Origin: Faecalimicrobium dakarense
GTDB lineage: Bacteria > Bacillota > Clostridia > Peptostreptococcales > Peptostreptococcaceae
Assembly: GCF_000499525.1 (NCBI RefSeq)
Contig: NZ_HG529227.1
Coordinates: 1-64,000, forward strand
Length of the DNA: 64,000 bases
Reading direction: 5' to 3'
The first letter of the stretch is position 1. Each line of letters starts with the position of its first letter. Made by a program: the position numbers and the translations under genes. Shown here one piece after another: positions 62,854 to 64,000 of this stretch. The notes beneath the pieces were generated by a model. That model did not search any database. It saw nothing but the letters and a program-made list of their open reading frames with translations, and was not told the origin of the DNA.

Positions 62854-62914
62854 ACTATGCTCGTTTCGCCAACGATATGACGCTTATCTTCGCTTAGATT
62901 ATTCCGTTGCTCAA
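62854..62914 (-). repeat. GC-rich dispersed repeat, copy C (inverted)
   Basis: Read on the minus strand it starts TTGAGCAACGGA and includes ATCGTTGGCGAAACGAGC, matching copies A and B at the ends but not in the centre, which instead has AAGCGAAGATAAGCG. It begins a few bases after the amidase stop codon. Confidence 0.5.
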
Positions 62915-62925
62915 GATTAACTTTT

Positions 62926-62964
62926 AAAGACTATTAATTAAACATTTAATTAATAGTCTTTTTA
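62926..62964 (+). terminator. Terminator after the amidase-domain gene, inside the repeat cluster
   Basis: AAAGACTATTAATTAAA pairs perfectly with TTTAATTAATAGTCTTT and is followed by T; it lies between repeat copies C and B. Confidence 0.82.
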
Positions 62965-62972
62965 TATATTAA

Positions 62973-63013
62973 GGGATTATAAATTATCTGTTTTTTGGAT
63001 AAGTTATAATCCC
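62973..63013 (+). repeat. Unassigned hairpin in the gap before the Cof phosphatase gene
   Basis: GGGATTATAA (62973-62982) pairs with TTATAATCCC (63004-63013), with an inner TTATC/GGATAA pair and a T6 loop. No T run follows, so it is not a plain terminator. The whole gene-free stretch 62849-63159 consists of copy C, the terminator, this hairpin, copy B and the promoter zone of the next gene. Confidence 0.5.
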
Positions 63014-63023
63014 AACATCTAAA

Positions 63024-63078
63024 TTTGAGCAACGGACCTGATTTATAGGTCGTTGGCGACATGAGTGAAGCGAATTTT
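63024..63078 (+). repeat. GC-rich dispersed repeat, copy B
   Basis: It starts TTTGAGCAACGGACCTG, has GACCT/AGGTC pairing and ends GGCGACATGAGTGAAGCGAATTT. It matches copy A with a deletion of about 25 bases in the middle, and faces copy C as an inverted repeat. Confidence 0.6.
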
Positions 63079-63159
63079 TCAATTTTAGCTAAAATAATTA
63101 AAATGGTATATAATAAGGATGAGTAAAATTTAAACTAACAAAAATCAGGAGTGAAAATC

Positions 63160-63951
63160 ATGATAAAATTAATAGCCACAGATATGGATGGAACTTTATT
63201 AAATGATAAAAATGAAATAAGCAAAGATTTTTATAAAGTGTTTGAAGAATTAAAAAAGAAAGATGTAATATTTGCAGCTGCAAGTGGAAGGCAATATTAT
63301 AATCTATTAAAAAGATTTGAAGATATAGCTGATGATATGATGTTTATCGCTGAGAATGGAACTTTCGTAATGTATAAGGGAGAAGAGTTGTTACTAAATG
63401 CATTAGACAAAGAAGTAGCAAAAGAACTTATAGGGATAGGAAGAAAAATAGAAGGTGCATACGTTATATTATGTGGTAAAAAATCGGCATATATAGAAAA
63501 TACTGATGAAAAATTTATAGAAGAAACAGAAAAATATTATGAAGAATATAAAATCGTAGATGACTTAACTAAAGTAGAAGATGATATACTAAAAATAGCA
63601 ATATGTGACTTCTTAGGATCTGAAACTAATAGCCATAATTATTACAAAGATTATAAAGATAAACTACAAGTAAGTATATCTGGTGCTATTTGGTTAGATG
63701 TAATGGCAAAAGGAGTAAATAAAGGAGTAGCCATAAGTAAACTTCAAGAAATGTTAAATATAGCACATGAAGAAACAATGGTATTTGGAGATTATCTAAA
63801 TGACTTAGAAATGATGGAAAGTGCATATCATAGTTATGCTATGGAGAATGCTCATGATGACTTAAAGAAAGTAGCAAGATTTAGAGCTAAGAGAAATACT
63901 GAAGATGGAGTAATCGATAAAATAAGAGAAGTATTTGAATTAACATTATAA
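63160..63951 (+). CDS. Cof-type HAD-superfamily phosphatase
   Basis: The 263-residue protein has the HAD motif I DMDGTLLND near residues 8-16, motif II AASGRQY, and the late motifs GVNKGVAISKLQEML and FGDYLNDLEMM of the Cof/YbiV subfamily with a C2-type cap. Such enzymes remove phosphate from sugar phosphates or flavin nucleotides; the substrate is not known. ATG 63160 follows AGGAGTG; the GTG at 63151 that opens the frame is part of that site. Confidence 0.9.
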   Translation: MIKLIATDMDGTLLNDKNEISKDFYKVFEELKKKDVIFAAASGRQYYNLLKRFEDIADDMMFIAENGTFVMYKGEELLLNALDKEVAKELIGIGRKIEGAYVILCGKKSAYIENTDEKFIEETEKYYEEYKIVDDLTKVEDDILKIAICDFLGSETNSHNYYKDYKDKLQVSISGAIWLDVMAKGVNKGVAISKLQEMLNIAHEETMVFGDYLNDLEMMESAYHSYAMENAHDDLKKVARFRAKRNTEDGVIDKIREVFELTL

Positions 63952-63958
63952 ATAAAAG

Positions 63959-63988
63959 ACCTACTTTAATACTAAAGTAGGTTTTTTA
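63959..63988 (+). terminator. Terminator after the Cof phosphatase gene
   Basis: ACCTACTTTA (63959-63968) pairs with TAAAGTAGGT (63973-63982), followed by a T run. Confidence 0.84.
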
Positions 63989-64000
63989 TTATTTTTCGAT

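Overview
The window comes from a low-GC, Gram-positive, anaerobic clostridium of the family Peptostreptococcaceae. It is close to Clostridioides difficile but not that species; Paraclostridium, Paeniclostridium or a similar genus fits. The evidence is the very A/T-rich codon use, the strong purine-rich ribosome sites with several TTG starts, seven proteins with triple or degenerate cell-wall-binding repeats (CWB2), an SlpA-type S-layer precursor, SecA2, and an anionic-polymer locus whose gene order closely follows the C. difficile slpA/secA2/PS-II region as I remember it. No tRNA, rRNA or CRISPR was seen.

Region 1 (1-10.4 kb) is a membrane and envelope block: a truncated bacterial-PH-domain protein, a small exporter, and two MBOAT acyltransferase plus DHHW-protein pairs. 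One DHHW gene is frameshifted. An LtaS-like sulfatase-fold phosphoglycerol transferase and an aromatic-acid-exporter-type protein lie between the pairs. Together these genes suggest synthesis and O-acylation of a cell-surface polymer.

Region 2 (10.5-16.1 kb) holds a 1007-residue CWB2/Ig-like surface protein and slpA, which carries a one-base frameshift in an A8 tract. Region 3 (16.3-30.3 kb) lies between slpA and secA2, which are neighbours in C. difficile. It contains an orphan GHKL kinase, a YfcC transporter, a phage-type regulation and replication module (two XRE-type proteins, replisome organizer, DnaB-like helicase, Mor-like activator), a Fic protein, three small minus-strand genes, and a short glycan cluster (nucleotide-sugar dehydrogenase, two GT4 enzymes, MurJ).

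Region 4 (30.4-41.9 kb) has secA2, two tandem M30-like metalloproteases with C-terminal CWB2 repeats, a DUF5009-type acyltransferase, superoxide dismutase and a Cwp6-like amidase. Region 5 (41.9-61.4 kb) is the PS-II-like locus: initiating sugar transferase, Cwp7-like protein, MurJ-type flippase, phosphomannomutase, ManC, glycosyltransferases, a Wzy-like polymerase, a TagF-like enzyme, UDP-glucose dehydrogenase, acyltransferase, NlpC/P60 hydrolase, a Cwp19-like glycosidase and an LCP ligase. It would make a mannose-containing polymer phosphate, export it and attach it to the wall. CWB2 proteins are thought to dock onto that polymer, so the window encodes the anchor, the anchored proteins and the exporter. 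Region 6 (61.6-64 kb) has an RsiV-like protein, an amidase-domain protein, a repeat cluster and a Cof-type phosphatase.

Three non-coding patterns deserve attention: a covarying hairpin element repeated at S-layer locus junctions (13.6, 30.3 and 32.9 kb), a GC-rich dispersed repeat (24.6, 62.9 and 63.0 kb), and a pair of covarying palindromes at the fic promoter. Five genes carry single-base frameshifts, four of them in A tracts, so sequence error must be excluded before any is called a true pseudogene.
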